This document shows, piece by piece, positions 1 to 5,640 of a DNA stretch of 9,386 bases. Origin of the DNA: Acidobacteriota bacterium (GTDB taxonomy: Bacteria; Acidobacteriota; Blastocatellia; Pyrinomonadales; Pyrinomonadaceae). Each line of letters begins with the position of its first letter. The stretch's first letter is position 1. The notes under the pieces are model-generated. The model was not told the origin of the DNA. It did no database searches and saw only the letters and a list, made by a program, of their open reading frames with translations. The stretch is from positions 1 to 9,386 of the forward strand of contig SXVE01000175.1 of the NCBI GenBank assembly GCA_005790265.1, read 5' to 3'. Made by a program: the position numbers and the translations under genes.

Positions 1-1
1 G

Positions 2-583
2 GTCGAAGAATCGGACGAAGCGGAAGTTCGCAAAATGTTTGAAGCGAATTTCTGGGGACTTTCGGCGATGACGCGCGAAGTTTTGCCGAAAATGCGCGAA
101 CGAAAAAGCGGATTTGTCGTCAACGTGTCGTCAATCGGCGGCTCGGTCGCGTTACCGGCGCTGGCGTATTATCATGCGACGAAATATGCCGTCAACGGTT
201 TTTCCGAATCGCTGGCGAAAGAAGTTAAACCGCTCGGAATAAAAGTGATAATCGTGCAGCCGTCGGGTTTCAGAACGGATTGGGCGGGACGCTCGGCGAA
301 CGACGCGCCGAACACGATTGCCGATTATGCGGAAACGGCGGGCGCGAATAAAGACAGCATTCGCGGTTACAGCGGCAAACAGCCGGGCGATCCGGTGCGC
401 GCCGCCAAAGCGATTATCGCCGCTGTCGAATCGGAAAATCCGCCGCTGCGTTTATTGTTGGGCAAAGCTGCTTTGAAAAACGCGCGTTTGAAACTCGACG
501 AATTAAAAGTTGATTACGACGCGTGGGCGGAAACAAGCGAAGGCGCGGATTTTCCCGAAGAAGAATTGGCGCAGGGAAAATAA
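2..583 (+). CDS. Short-chain dehydrogenase/reductase, 5' end outside window
   Basis: This is the C-terminal two thirds of a classical SDR oxidoreductase, a soluble NAD(P)-dependent enzyme that usually acts on a hydroxyl or carbonyl group. The frame is open from base 2, and the ATG at 35 is internal, because the residues before it (VEESDEAEVRK) read as normal SDR sequence. Numbered from that ATG, the NVSS strand is at 30-33 with the catalytic Ser33, and YHATK at 46-50 supplies the catalytic Tyr46 and Lys50; the 13-residue Ser-Tyr spacing is the classical one. PSGFRTDW (76-83) matches the loop after the active site. The N-terminal GxxxGxG cofactor motif would lie before base 1, so NAD versus NADP preference cannot be judged. 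The tail is charged and ends in TAA at 581-583. The substrate is unknown. It may be co-expressed with the redox genes downstream, but a 188-bp gap with a large inverted repeat intervenes. Confidence 0.93.
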   Translation, partial: VEESDEAEVRKMFEANFWGLSAMTREVLPKMRERKSGFVVNVSSIGGSVALPALAYYHATKYAVNGFSESLAKEVKPLGIKVIIVQPSGFRTDWAGRSANDAPNTIADYAETAGANKDSIRGYSGKQPGDPVRAAKAIIAAVESENPPLRLLLGKAALKNARLKLDELKVDYDAWAETSEGADFPEEELAQGK

Positions 584-613
584 TTTTGCTTTGTTTGCGA
601 TAAAGAGAAGATT

Positions 614-720
614 ATTAACCGCAGATAAACGCAGATTTAAGAAAGATAAATTAAATGATTTTTTTGAAATTGTCGTTTTTTAATTTTATCTGCGTTTATC
701 CGCGAATATCTGCGGTTAAT
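614..720. repeat. Inverted repeat made of 10-bp units (TAAMCGCAGA type)
   Basis: The left arm holds two adjacent decamers, TAACCGCAGA (616-625) and TAAACGCAGA (626-635), then a degenerate third (637-646). The right arm holds three in the opposite sense: TCTGCGTTTA (689-698), TCCGCGAATA (699-708) and TCTGCGGTTA (709-718). Two 13-bp blocks pair perfectly: 614-626 with 708-720, and 624-636 with 688-700. The centre is AT-rich and can extend the stem. No T-tract follows the right arm, so it does not look like a plain terminator. From memory, similar GCAGATAAACGCAGAT-type sequences are dispersed in genomes of several bacterial phyla, but I cannot verify that here. It lies between the SDR gene and the aldo/keto reductase operon. 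Confidence 0.8.
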
Positions 721-771
721 TTCCTGTTTTATTTGCGTAAACATTTGCGGCAAAAATAAAGGGAGCAAGCA

Positions 772-1767
772 ATGAAAAAACGAACATTGGGCAGTGAATT
801 GGAAGTTTCAGCCGTCGGACTCGGCTGTATGGGAATGTCGGAATTTTACGGCGCGGCGAGCGAGCGCGACGATGCTGAATCAATCAAAACGATTCACCGC
901 GCGCTCGAAATCGGCGTTGATTTTCTCGATACGGCGGATATGTATGGTCCGTATATCAACGAAGAATTGGTCGGCAAAGCGATTAAAGATCGGCGCGATC
1001 AGGTGATTATCGCGACGAAATTCGGCATCTGGCGCGACCCGAACGACACGAGTAATCGTTCGATCAAGGGCAAACCGGAATACGTTAAAACGGCGGTCGA
1101 AGGCAGTTTGAAACGTTTGGGAATCGAGACGATTGACCTTTATTATCAGCACCGCGTTGATCCGGAAACGCCGATTGAGGAAACGGTCGGCGCGATGGCG
1201 GAACTCGTCAAAGAAGGCAAAGTGAAATATTTGGGCTTGTCGGAAGCGTCAGCCGAAACGCTGCGCCGCGCGTCGAAAGTGCATCCGATTGCGGCGTTGC
1301 AGTCGGAATATTCGCTCTGGTCGCGCGACATCGAAGACGAAATTTTGGCAACGTGCCGCGAATTAAATATCGGTTTGGTCGCGTATTCGCCGCTCGGTCG
1401 CGGAATGCTTTCGGGCGAAATCAAGCGGTTTGAAGATTTAGCACCCGACGATTATCGCCGCCATAATCCGCGATATATGGGTGAAAATTTCGATAAAAAT
1501 TTAGCTTTAATCGAAAAAGTTGAAGAAATCGCCCAAGAAAAAGGCGTGACGACTTCGCAGCTCGCGCTCGCGTGGGTAATGGCGCAAGGTCAGGACATCG
1601 TGCCGATTCCGGGAACGAAACGCGTTAAATATCTCGAACAAAACGCTGCCGCCGCCGAAATTATTTTATCGCAGGAAGAACTCGCGGCAATCGAAGATGT
1701 TTTCCCAAAAAACGCGGCGGCGGGTTTGCGTTATCCTGAAGCGATGATGAAAACTGTCAACGGCTAG
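772..1767 (+). CDS. Aldo/keto reductase
   Basis: Soluble NADP-dependent aldo/keto reductase, 331 residues, a normal full length for the (beta/alpha)8-barrel family. It reduces aldehydes or ketones to alcohols. The start is the ATG at 772, with a GGGAG Shine-Dalgarno at 761-765. The N-terminal strand motif LGLGCMGMS-like (here VGLGCMGMS, 15-23) is followed by FLDTADMYG (51-59), giving the catalytic Asp53 and Tyr58. Lys83 lies in ATKFG and His127 in YYQHRVD, completing the Asp-Tyr-Lys-His tetrad. SEYSLW (178-183) and AYSPLGRGMLSG (204-215) are barrel strands near the cofactor, and IPIPGTKR-like (VPIPGTKR, 277-284) binds the cofactor phosphate. The pattern resembles the AKR13/YakC-like branch, but the subfamily is a judgement by eye. 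It is the first gene of an operon with the ABM and OsmC genes, which suggests reactive-carbonyl detoxification. The physiological substrate is unknown. Confidence 0.95.
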   Translation: MKKRTLGSELEVSAVGLGCMGMSEFYGAASERDDAESIKTIHRALEIGVDFLDTADMYGPYINEELVGKAIKDRRDQVIIATKFGIWRDPNDTSNRSIKGKPEYVKTAVEGSLKRLGIETIDLYYQHRVDPETPIEETVGAMAELVKEGKVKYLGLSEASAETLRRASKVHPIAALQSEYSLWSRDIEDEILATCRELNIGLVAYSPLGRGMLSGEIKRFEDLAPDDYRRHNPRYMGENFDKNLALIEKVEEIAQEKGVTTSQLALAWVMAQGQDIVPIPGTKRVKYLEQNAAAAEIILSQEELAAIEDVFPKNAAAGLRYPEAMMKTVNG

Positions 1768-1791
1768 ATAATTTTCAATGAGGAAAATAAA

Positions 1792-2100
1792 ATGAACGAT
1801 GAAAAAATAGTTTTAGTGGCGCGGTTGAAAGTCAGAGAAGACGGAATTGAAGAAGCCAAACAGGCGGCGCTCGAAATCGTCGAAGGTTCTCGCGCAGAAT
1901 CCGGATGCGAGAATTACGACGTGCATCAGGCGATTGATGATCCGACGGTGTTCATCTGGCACGAGACGTGGAAAAGTAAAAGCGCGTTAGACGAACATTT
2001 TGAGACGGATTTTTTCAAAAGTTTTTTTGCCAAAGTCGAAAAGCTGGCAGCCGAAGCGCCGCAAATTACTTTGACAAAAATGATTACCGAAAAAGCTTAA
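1792..2100 (+). CDS. ABM-domain protein (putative quinol monooxygenase)
   Basis: A 102-residue protein made up of a single antibiotic-biosynthesis-monooxygenase (ABM) domain, a ferredoxin-like dimeric fold seen in YgiN-type quinol monooxygenases and related small enzymes. Diagnostic elements appear in order: an opening strand VLVARLKVREDG (7-18), a helix, SRAESGCENYDVHQ (33-46, the conserved R-x-E-x-G-C-x-x-Y pattern), then DDPTVFIWHETWKS (49-62) and ALDEHFETDFF (65-75) with the conserved central His. The ATG at 1792 has GAGGA at 1780-1784. The gene sits 24 bp after the aldo/keto reductase stop and 28 bp before the OsmC start, so the three are very likely one transcript. Many ABM proteins act without a cofactor on quinols or polycyclic aromatics, whereas others are heme-degrading or have no known activity. 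The role here is inferred from neighbours: handling quinones under oxidative or electrophile stress. Confidence 0.9.
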   Translation: MNDEKIVLVARLKVREDGIEEAKQAALEIVEGSRAESGCENYDVHQAIDDPTVFIWHETWKSKSALDEHFETDFFKSFFAKVEKLAAEAPQITLTKMITEKA

Positions 2101-2128
2101 AAATTAATAACAAAGGAGAATAAAAATT

Positions 2129-2578
2129 ATGCATTTTACAAGAAAAGCGGAAGCCGATTGGGACGGCGGAATTATGGACGGCAAGGGCAAAGTGAAACTC
2201 GGAAGCGGCGCGTTTGAAGGCGCGTATTCGTTTAAGTCGCGTTTTTCGGAAGAGGAAGAAACGGCGACGAACCCCGAAGAATTGATCGCGGCGGCGCACG
2301 CCGGCTGTTACACGATGGCGCTGTCGGGCAATCTCGGTCGAGCCGGATATTCGCCGACGCACATTCACACGACGGCGAACGTCAAAATCGAAAAACAGGG
2401 CGACGGTTTTGTGATTCCGAATATTGATCTGGTCACGGAAGCCGAAGTTGAAGGACTTGAAGACGAAGAATTTCAAAAAATCGCCGAGGAAACAAAGAAA
2501 ACCTGTCCGGTTTCGCAGGTTTTAAGCGGCGCTGAAATCAGTTTGAAAGCGACTTTGAAAAATGATTCAGCGGCTTGA
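2129..2578 (+). CDS. osmC: OsmC family peroxiredoxin
   Basis: Cytoplasmic OsmC-type thiol peroxidase, 149 residues, close to the usual family length. It reduces organic hydroperoxides using two reactive cysteines. Cys60 lies in AAAHAGCYTMALS and Cys126 in KKTCPVSQVL, the two sites expected for the peroxidatic and resolving cysteines. Arg38 and Glu50/Glu51 (TNPEEL) match the conserved residues that position the peroxidatic thiolate. The CPVSQVLSGAEI tail favours OsmC over Ohr. The ATG at 2129 has a strong AAAGGAG at 2112-2118. It is the last gene of the aldo/keto reductase-ABM-OsmC operon and is followed by a terminator at 2606-2637. In many bacteria OsmC/Ohr enzymes are re-reduced by lipoylated proteins; no such gene is visible here. 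The family assignment is secure, and the exact peroxide substrate is not shown. Confidence 0.95.
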   Translation: MHFTRKAEADWDGGIMDGKGKVKLGSGAFEGAYSFKSRFSEEEETATNPEELIAAAHAGCYTMALSGNLGRAGYSPTHIHTTANVKIEKQGDGFVIPNIDLVTEAEVEGLEDEEFQKIAEETKKTCPVSQVLSGAEISLKATLKNDSAA

Positions 2579-2605
2579 AAATAGTAAATCTTAAAAAATT
2601 GTAAT

Positions 2606-2637
2606 AAAAAAGGACGGTTTCAATGCCGTCCTTTTTT
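2606..2637. terminator. Bidirectional intrinsic terminator
   Basis: A perfect 12-bp stem pairs AAAAAAGGACGG (2606-2617) with CCGTCCTTTTTT (2626-2637) across an 8-nt loop. It gives a T-tract on the plus strand and, because of the A-tract on the left, on the minus strand too. It lies between the convergent ends of the OsmC gene (stop at 2578) and the DUF3072 gene (stop at 2674), so it can end both transcripts. Confidence 0.93.
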
Positions 2638-2673
2638 ATTATTTTAGTGATTAATATTTTCAATCAATTGATA

Positions 2674-2898
2674 CTAAGCGGCTTTTCCGCGTCCGGTTTT
2701 TTCCTGAAGTTCTTCGATGCGTTTTGAGGCTTCGGCTTTCGTGAGATTTTCGTCAAATTCTTCCTTAGCTTCTTCGCTGAGCGTTGATAAATAAGACGCC
2801 TGCGCGCCGGTCATCGGTTCGTCGCCGGTCGTCCAGTTATCCGGGTCTTTGATCGTATTACTTTCGTCCGCGTGTTCTTGAATTTTTTTCTCTGCCAT
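2674..2898 (-). CDS. DUF3072 family small protein
   Basis: A 74-residue acidic, hydrophilic protein with no signal peptide or membrane segment. The centre reads IKDPDNWTTGDEPMTGAQ (16-33) followed by SYLSTLSEEA (35-44) and LTKAEASKRIEELQ (52-65), then TGRGK. I recognise this as the DUF3072 pattern: K-D-P-x-x-W-x-T-G-D-E-P-M-T-G-A-Q, then a helical half ending in LTKAEAS. The family's function is not known to me. The helical 'TGAQ...YL..L......LTKAEAS..I..L' half resembles a short SAP-like or helix-hairpin module, but that is only an impression. The ATG at 2896-2898 (read on the minus strand) has GGAG at 2909-2912. It is transcribed divergently from trxA and convergently with the OsmC operon. 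A stress-related role is possible from the neighbourhood but unproven. Confidence 0.9.
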   Translation of the reverse strand: MAEKKIQEHADESNTIKDPDNWTTGDEPMTGAQASYLSTLSEEAKEEFDENLTKAEASKRIEELQEKTGRGKAA

Positions 2899-2956
2899 AA
2901 CATTTACACTCCGTTGTATGATTTTGTTTCAGTGATTAAACACTAGCCTGACTATT

Positions 2957-2969
2957 GCACGAATCGTGC
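2957..2969. promoter_or_regulatory. 13-bp palindrome, possible operator
   Basis: GCACGA (2957-2962) and TCGTGC (2964-2969) form a perfect 6+6 bp inverted repeat around a single A. It lies in the 262-bp divergent region between the DUF3072 gene and trxA, about 60 bp upstream of the DUF3072 start. There is no T-tract on either side, so a protein-binding site is more likely than a terminator. The regulator is unknown. Confidence 0.4.
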
Positions 2970-2997
2970 CAATTAAGTCGCGCCGAAACCGCTTGCA

Positions 2998-3022
2998 AAT
3001 TGTAACAACTATTGTTACAATT
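2998..3022. promoter_or_regulatory. Perfect 11+11 bp palindrome, candidate operator
   Basis: AATTGTAACAA (2998-3008) and TTGTTACAATT (3012-3022) are exact reverse complements around the 3-bp spacer CTA. A further half-site-like TGTAACAA occurs at 3045-3052. The site is centred about 115 bp upstream of the predicted trxA -10 and about 110 bp upstream of the DUF3072 start, so it could serve either divergent gene. Its dyad length and AT-rich arms are typical of a dimeric repressor or activator site (for example MarR or TetR type), but I cannot name the family. There is no T-tract beyond the right arm. Confidence 0.55.
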
Positions 3023-3100
3023 GGTTTGTTATGAAGGCGTCGGCTGTAACAAAACGATTTTTTAACGGTAAGCGCAAAAGAGGTTGATGCGCCAAGCGCT

Positions 3101-3130
3101 TTGCGGTAATTTCAACGGCTGGGCTATAAT
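3101..3130 (+). promoter_or_regulatory. Sigma-70-type promoter of trxA
   Basis: TTGCGG at 3101-3106 is a reasonable -35. A perfect TATAAT lies at 3125-3130 with an 18-bp spacer. Transcription would begin near 3137, giving a leader of about 24 nt that contains the GGAG at 3151-3154 ahead of the trxA ATG. Confidence 0.75.
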
Positions 3131-3160
3131 CACAGGATAATATCTAAAAAGGAGATAACA

Positions 3161-3487
3161 ATGGGAGATTTTGCAAAACCAATTAATGATGCGAATTTTG
3201 AAACGGACGTTTTAAGTTCGGAAAAACCGGTGCTGGTTGATTTTTGGGCGGAATGGTGCGGACCGTGCCGGATGATCGCGCCGTCGGTCGAAGCCGTCGC
3301 GGAAGAATATCAGGACAAAGCGGGCGTTTATAAAATGAACGTTGACGAAAATATGAACGTGCCGCAGCGTTTCGGCATTCGCGGTATTCCGACGCTGATC
3401 GTTTTCAAAGGCGGACAGGAACAGGAACGAATTGTCGGCGCGGTGTCGCGCGAAGCGATTTCCAAAGTGATCGAAAAATACGTTTAA
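3161..3487 (+). CDS. trxA: Thioredoxin
   Basis: Cytoplasmic thioredoxin, 108 residues, the standard length. It is the general disulfide reductant that is itself reduced by thioredoxin reductase and serves peroxiredoxins, ribonucleotide reductase and methionine sulfoxide reductases. The redox motif WCGPC is at 32-36 (Cys33 and Cys36). The buried Asp27 lies in VDFWAEW, and the cis-proline is Pro77 in GIPT (75-78). The KMNVDEN strand (58-64) and VFKGG (81-85) also fit the family. There is no signal peptide, so it is cytoplasmic. The ATG at 3161 has GGAG at 3151-3154. The gene has its own promoter and a long-stem terminator and so appears monocistronic. It lies close to, but not within, the OsmC operon. 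A palindrome upstream suggests regulation beyond constitutive expression. Confidence 0.97.
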   Translation: MGDFAKPINDANFETDVLSSEKPVLVDFWAEWCGPCRMIAPSVEAVAEEYQDKAGVYKMNVDENMNVPQRFGIRGIPTLIVFKGGQEQERIVGAVSREAISKVIEKYV

Positions 3488-3509
3488 TAATCAAAAACAT
3501 TAAGTAAAG

Positions 3510-3561
3510 AAAGGCTTCGATGTCTGCAAATCAACGATTCGCAGACATCGAAGCCTTTTTT
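3510..3561 (+). terminator. Long-stem intrinsic terminator of trxA
   Basis: The arm 3510-3527 pairs perfectly over 18 bp with 3541-3558 and is followed by a T-run ending at 3561. The 13-nt loop can itself fold, AATC (3529-3532) with GATT (3536-3539). It begins 22 bp after the trxA stop. Confidence 0.93.
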
Positions 3562-3586
3562 AAATGTAGATGAAATTGAAAAAGAT

Positions 3587-3628
3587 AAGAGGCGAGAAAT
3601 ATCTATGAATATTTCTTGCCTCTTTTTT
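3587..3628. terminator. Intrinsic terminator, probably of the convergent FG-GAP gene
   Basis: The arm 3587-3602 pairs with 3609-3624 over 16 bp with one G-U wobble (3594 with 3617) and a 6-nt loop. A T-run at 3623-3628 makes it work on the plus strand. Read on the minus strand, the hairpin is followed by TTATCTTTTTC, adequate for ending the gene whose stop lies at 3671. It is the second of two adjacent hairpins between convergent genes. Confidence 0.82.
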
Positions 3629-3670
3629 CTGCTGAATTTGCCATCAAATTTGGCGGCAAATTTTTGTTAA

Positions 3671-5383
3671 TTAAAACGCACCGGCTTCATGAACGTACCA
3701 AGTTGCCGATGGAGCGTCGTTTTGCTGTCCCCATTGAAACGTCAAAAGCGCATTGTTCGACGATTGTCGAACGTAGAAAATCGGCACCGACGGTGTGGCG
3801 TTGCCGCGCCAGATGGCAACATCCTGTCTTCCGTCGCCATCGTAATCGCCCGGCGTTAAAACGTCGCCGGTTCCGCCCCACGGAATTCCGGCAGCGCCCG
3901 TTCCGCCGCCGTCGCGTTCGAGAATATACCAAATCAATTGATTGTTAGTGTTGCGAACGACGCAGAAATCCGATCTGCCGTCGCCGTCAAAATCGCCGGG
4001 AACGAGTGCTTCGGTTCCGATTCCCCAATTGATGTATTCGACCGCGAAATTGGATGACCGCAAAATAATAAATTGACCGGCTTGCGTGTAAATCGAAAAG
4101 TCGTTTTTGCCGTCGCCGTCGAAATCGCCGGAATGCGGACGCACATTAGGACCGCCGCCCCACGGCACATATGTGATATTGCGGTTCGGATGGTTGTTTG
4201 AGCCGAGATAATAAAAGAAGTTTTGCCCGGTGCCCGTCGCCGCTTTGCGGTAAACGGCGGGATCGGCTCTGTTGTCGCCGTCGAAATCGCCGACCACGCT
4301 CGGATCATCTCCGGTAATTCCGAAGTTCTCGATTCGCACGGTGTTTGAAGCGCTTTGATAAACGTAAAAAGTTGACTGTGCGCCCGCGCGCCAAACGGCG
4401 AGATCGTCTTTGTTGTCGCCGTCAAAATCTTCGGGCGTCGCAATGTCGGTCGGCAGTCCGAATTGACCGTCGGAAGTCGAAAGCGTGCCGTTGTAGCCGA
4501 CCCACCAGGTTTTGACGCCGTTCGCGTTTCGCGTAATCACCCAATCGGATTTGCCGTCGCCGTTCATATCAACATTGGCATCACGCACCGGCGTTGGTGT
4601 CGGTGTAGTCGGCGTTGGAGTTGGTGTGGTCGGAGTCGGCGTTGGCGTGCCGCCGCCGCTCGTATCGCCTGTGACGATCAAATCATCAATACCGATCCAT
4701 TCATCGCTGCCGACGGCGTTCGTCGTGATTACGCGAATTTGAAGTTGCGCCTGGTTGTTAGCGGCGGCGGGCAAAGTCAAATTCAAAGGCGTAACCTGCG
4801 TCGCTGTTCCGGCGGTCGTCGCATCGGCAATGTAGCCGCCGGGAATTGATGTGAAATCGCCGGTCGCGCCGACGCGATACTGCACGTCAACCTGCTGAAC
4901 GGCATCGTCTGCCGAAGCGTCAATATCGCGAATGTTGGCGGCGAATTTGATGTTGCTTCGTCCGTTTGCGCTCAGATAAATAATGATATGCGGCGCGTCT
5001 GCTGTTCCCGAACCTTGCAGCGCGACGGTCGGATTGGCGATTTCAAATTCGCCGACGCCGCCGGAAGTCTGCGTGTCGGGATTGGTTTGATTGGCGATCA
5101 CATCTACCGCCGAAACGGTCGAATAATCCGCCAGCAGCGTGCGCGGATCAACGTTTGTCGTTGAAGTCGCGGCAATATCGCCGAGATAACCGACGATTCC
5201 CGGAACATTGCTCCAATCGTCATTAGCGGTAATTAACGCAGTGTTTGTCCAGTTTTGGTTGAACGGCAGCGTTTGCGCGGTGTTGTTTGCGCTGATAATG
5301 CTGGCAAACTGAGCGATTCCGGCAGTCAAAAGCGTTGCCAAACATAAGAATCCGGTTTTCCGATTCCATCGAGTTTTATTCAT
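3671..5383 (-). CDS. Secreted FG-GAP/VCBS-repeat protein with Pro-Thr linker
   Basis: A 570-residue exported protein of unknown specific function. The N-terminus has the basic segment MNKTRWNRK, then a hydrophobic stretch (about 11-30) and a likely cleavage near SANNTA (31-36). Residues about 40-240 form a beta-rich, secreted-looking domain (it ends with SDEWIGIDDLIVTGD, a pattern common at the end of jelly-roll domains). A Thr-Pro linker spans about 246-265. Six FG-GAP-like motifs follow, of the form D-x-D/N-G-D-x-x-x-D, starting at residues 272, 319, 366, 420, 464 and 513. The spacing of 44-54 residues suggests a calcium-binding beta-propeller. No C-terminal sorting signal, anchor or catalytic motif is visible. 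The ATG at 5381-5383 has AAGGAG at 5389-5394. It is divergent from the VWA gene and convergent with trxA. A surface adhesion or matrix role is inferred only. Confidence 0.9.
   Translation of the reverse strand: MNKTRWNRKTGFLCLATLLTAGIAQFASIISANNTAQTLPFNQNWTNTALITANDDWSNVPGIVGYLGDIAATSTTNVDPRTLLADYSTVSAVDVIANQTNPDTQTSGGVGEFEIANPTVALQGSGTADAPHIIIYLSANGRSNIKFAANIRDIDASADDAVQQVDVQYRVGATGDFTSIPGGYIADATTAGTATQVTPLNLTLPAAANNQAQLQIRVITTNAVGSDEWIGIDDLIVTGDTSGGGTPTPTPTTPTPTPTTPTPTPVRDANVDMNGDGKSDWVITRNANGVKTWWVGYNGTLSTSDGQFGLPTDIATPEDFDGDNKDDLAVWRAGAQSTFYVYQSASNTVRIENFGITGDDPSVVGDFDGDNRADPAVYRKAATGTGQNFFYYLGSNNHPNRNITYVPWGGGPNVRPHSGDFDGDGKNDFSIYTQAGQFIILRSSNFAVEYINWGIGTEALVPGDFDGDGRSDFCVVRNTNNQLIWYILERDGGGTGAAGIPWGGTGDVLTPGDYDGDGRQDVAIWRGNATPSVPIFYVRQSSNNALLTFQWGQQNDAPSATWYVHEAGAF
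3806..4570 (-). repeat. Six FG-GAP-like coding repeats
   Basis: Six copies of a short calcium-loop motif lie inside the secreted protein at 4529-4570, 4388-4429, 4247-4288, 4085-4126, 3953-3994 and 3806-3847. Several still share near-identical DNA (GATTTTGACGGCGACGG-like on the minus strand), which suggests duplication under tight sequence constraint. Repeats 2 and 3 have DGDN in place of DGDG, and the first has MNGDGKSD. Confidence 0.85.
4586..4648 (-). repeat. Low-complexity Thr-Pro linker coding tract
   Basis: About 20 codons alternate Thr and Pro (with some Thr-Thr steps), linking the N-terminal domain to the repeat domain of the secreted protein. At DNA level it is a degenerate GGTGTCGGTGTAG-like array on the plus strand. 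It is a likely site of length variation by slippage. Confidence 0.85.
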
Positions 5384-5602
5384 TTGTTCTCCTTTTCTTG
5401 AAATTATAAAGAGCTTCCGCCCGGTTAAATTCTTTGATTTATAAAACCAAAAATAATCGGTTAAACAGAAGCGGCAAAAATTTGTGAAATTAAATTCAGG
5501 GAATCATAGCACAGAACAATTTTGAAATTTAAGGAAAAATTAAAATAGTTATCACAAAATTAACAGGCGGCGGGGAAAAAAATCCGTTGCCGGACGAACA
5601 TC

Positions 5603-5611
5603 TGGTAGAAT
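5603..5611 (+). promoter_or_regulatory. Candidate extended -10 promoter of the VWA gene
   Basis: TGG directly followed by TAGAAT (5606-5611) matches the TGn extended -10 form. No good -35 is found 16-18 bp upstream; TTGCCG at 5587-5592 is too close at 13 bp. Transcription would start near 5618, leaving about 23 nt of leader that includes the GAGG at 5631-5634. Confidence 0.4.
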
Positions 5612-5630
5612 TAAAGAAAACGATTCACGC

Positions 5631-5634
5631 GAGG
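5631..5634 (+). promoter_or_regulatory. Ribosome binding site that favours the TTG start
   Basis: GAGG ends 6 nt before the TTG at 5641 and 12 nt before the alternative ATG at 5647. The spacing favours TTG initiation; both are in frame and differ by two residues. Confidence 0.55.
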
Positions 5635-5640
5635 TAAATC

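Noticed and set aside
880..1424. Antisense open frames of about 90 codons inside the aldo/keto reductase gene
   Set aside because: They are Arg/Ser-rich shadows of a well-supported gene, with no family resemblance and no ribosome binding site.
2084..2476. 130-codon minus-strand frame over the OsmC gene
   Set aside because: Arg/Phe-rich composition expected from the complement of the OsmC codons; it also overlaps the ABM gene end.
2663..2672. ATCAATTGAT palindrome beside the DUF3072 stop
   Set aside because: A 10-bp AT-rich dyad in an AT-rich gap is close to chance expectation and has no clear role.
3616..3948. Plus-strand 110-codon frame in the 3' part of the FG-GAP gene
   Set aside because: The Arg-rich translation is a shadow of repeat codons, and it starts within the terminator region.
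4586..4648. Possible minisatellite or CRISPR-like tandem array
   Set aside because: The units are short degenerate coding repeats without unique spacers; they encode the linker of the secreted protein.
4463..4849. Plus-strand frames with Gly-Val repeats opposite the Thr-Pro linker
   Set aside because: The repeats come only from the complement of the Thr-Pro codons; there is no start signal or known family.
5403..5408. Minus-strand TATAAT as the -10 of the FG-GAP gene
   Set aside because: There is no -35 at a suitable distance, and the implied start near 5396 would begin almost on the ribosome binding site at 5389-5394.
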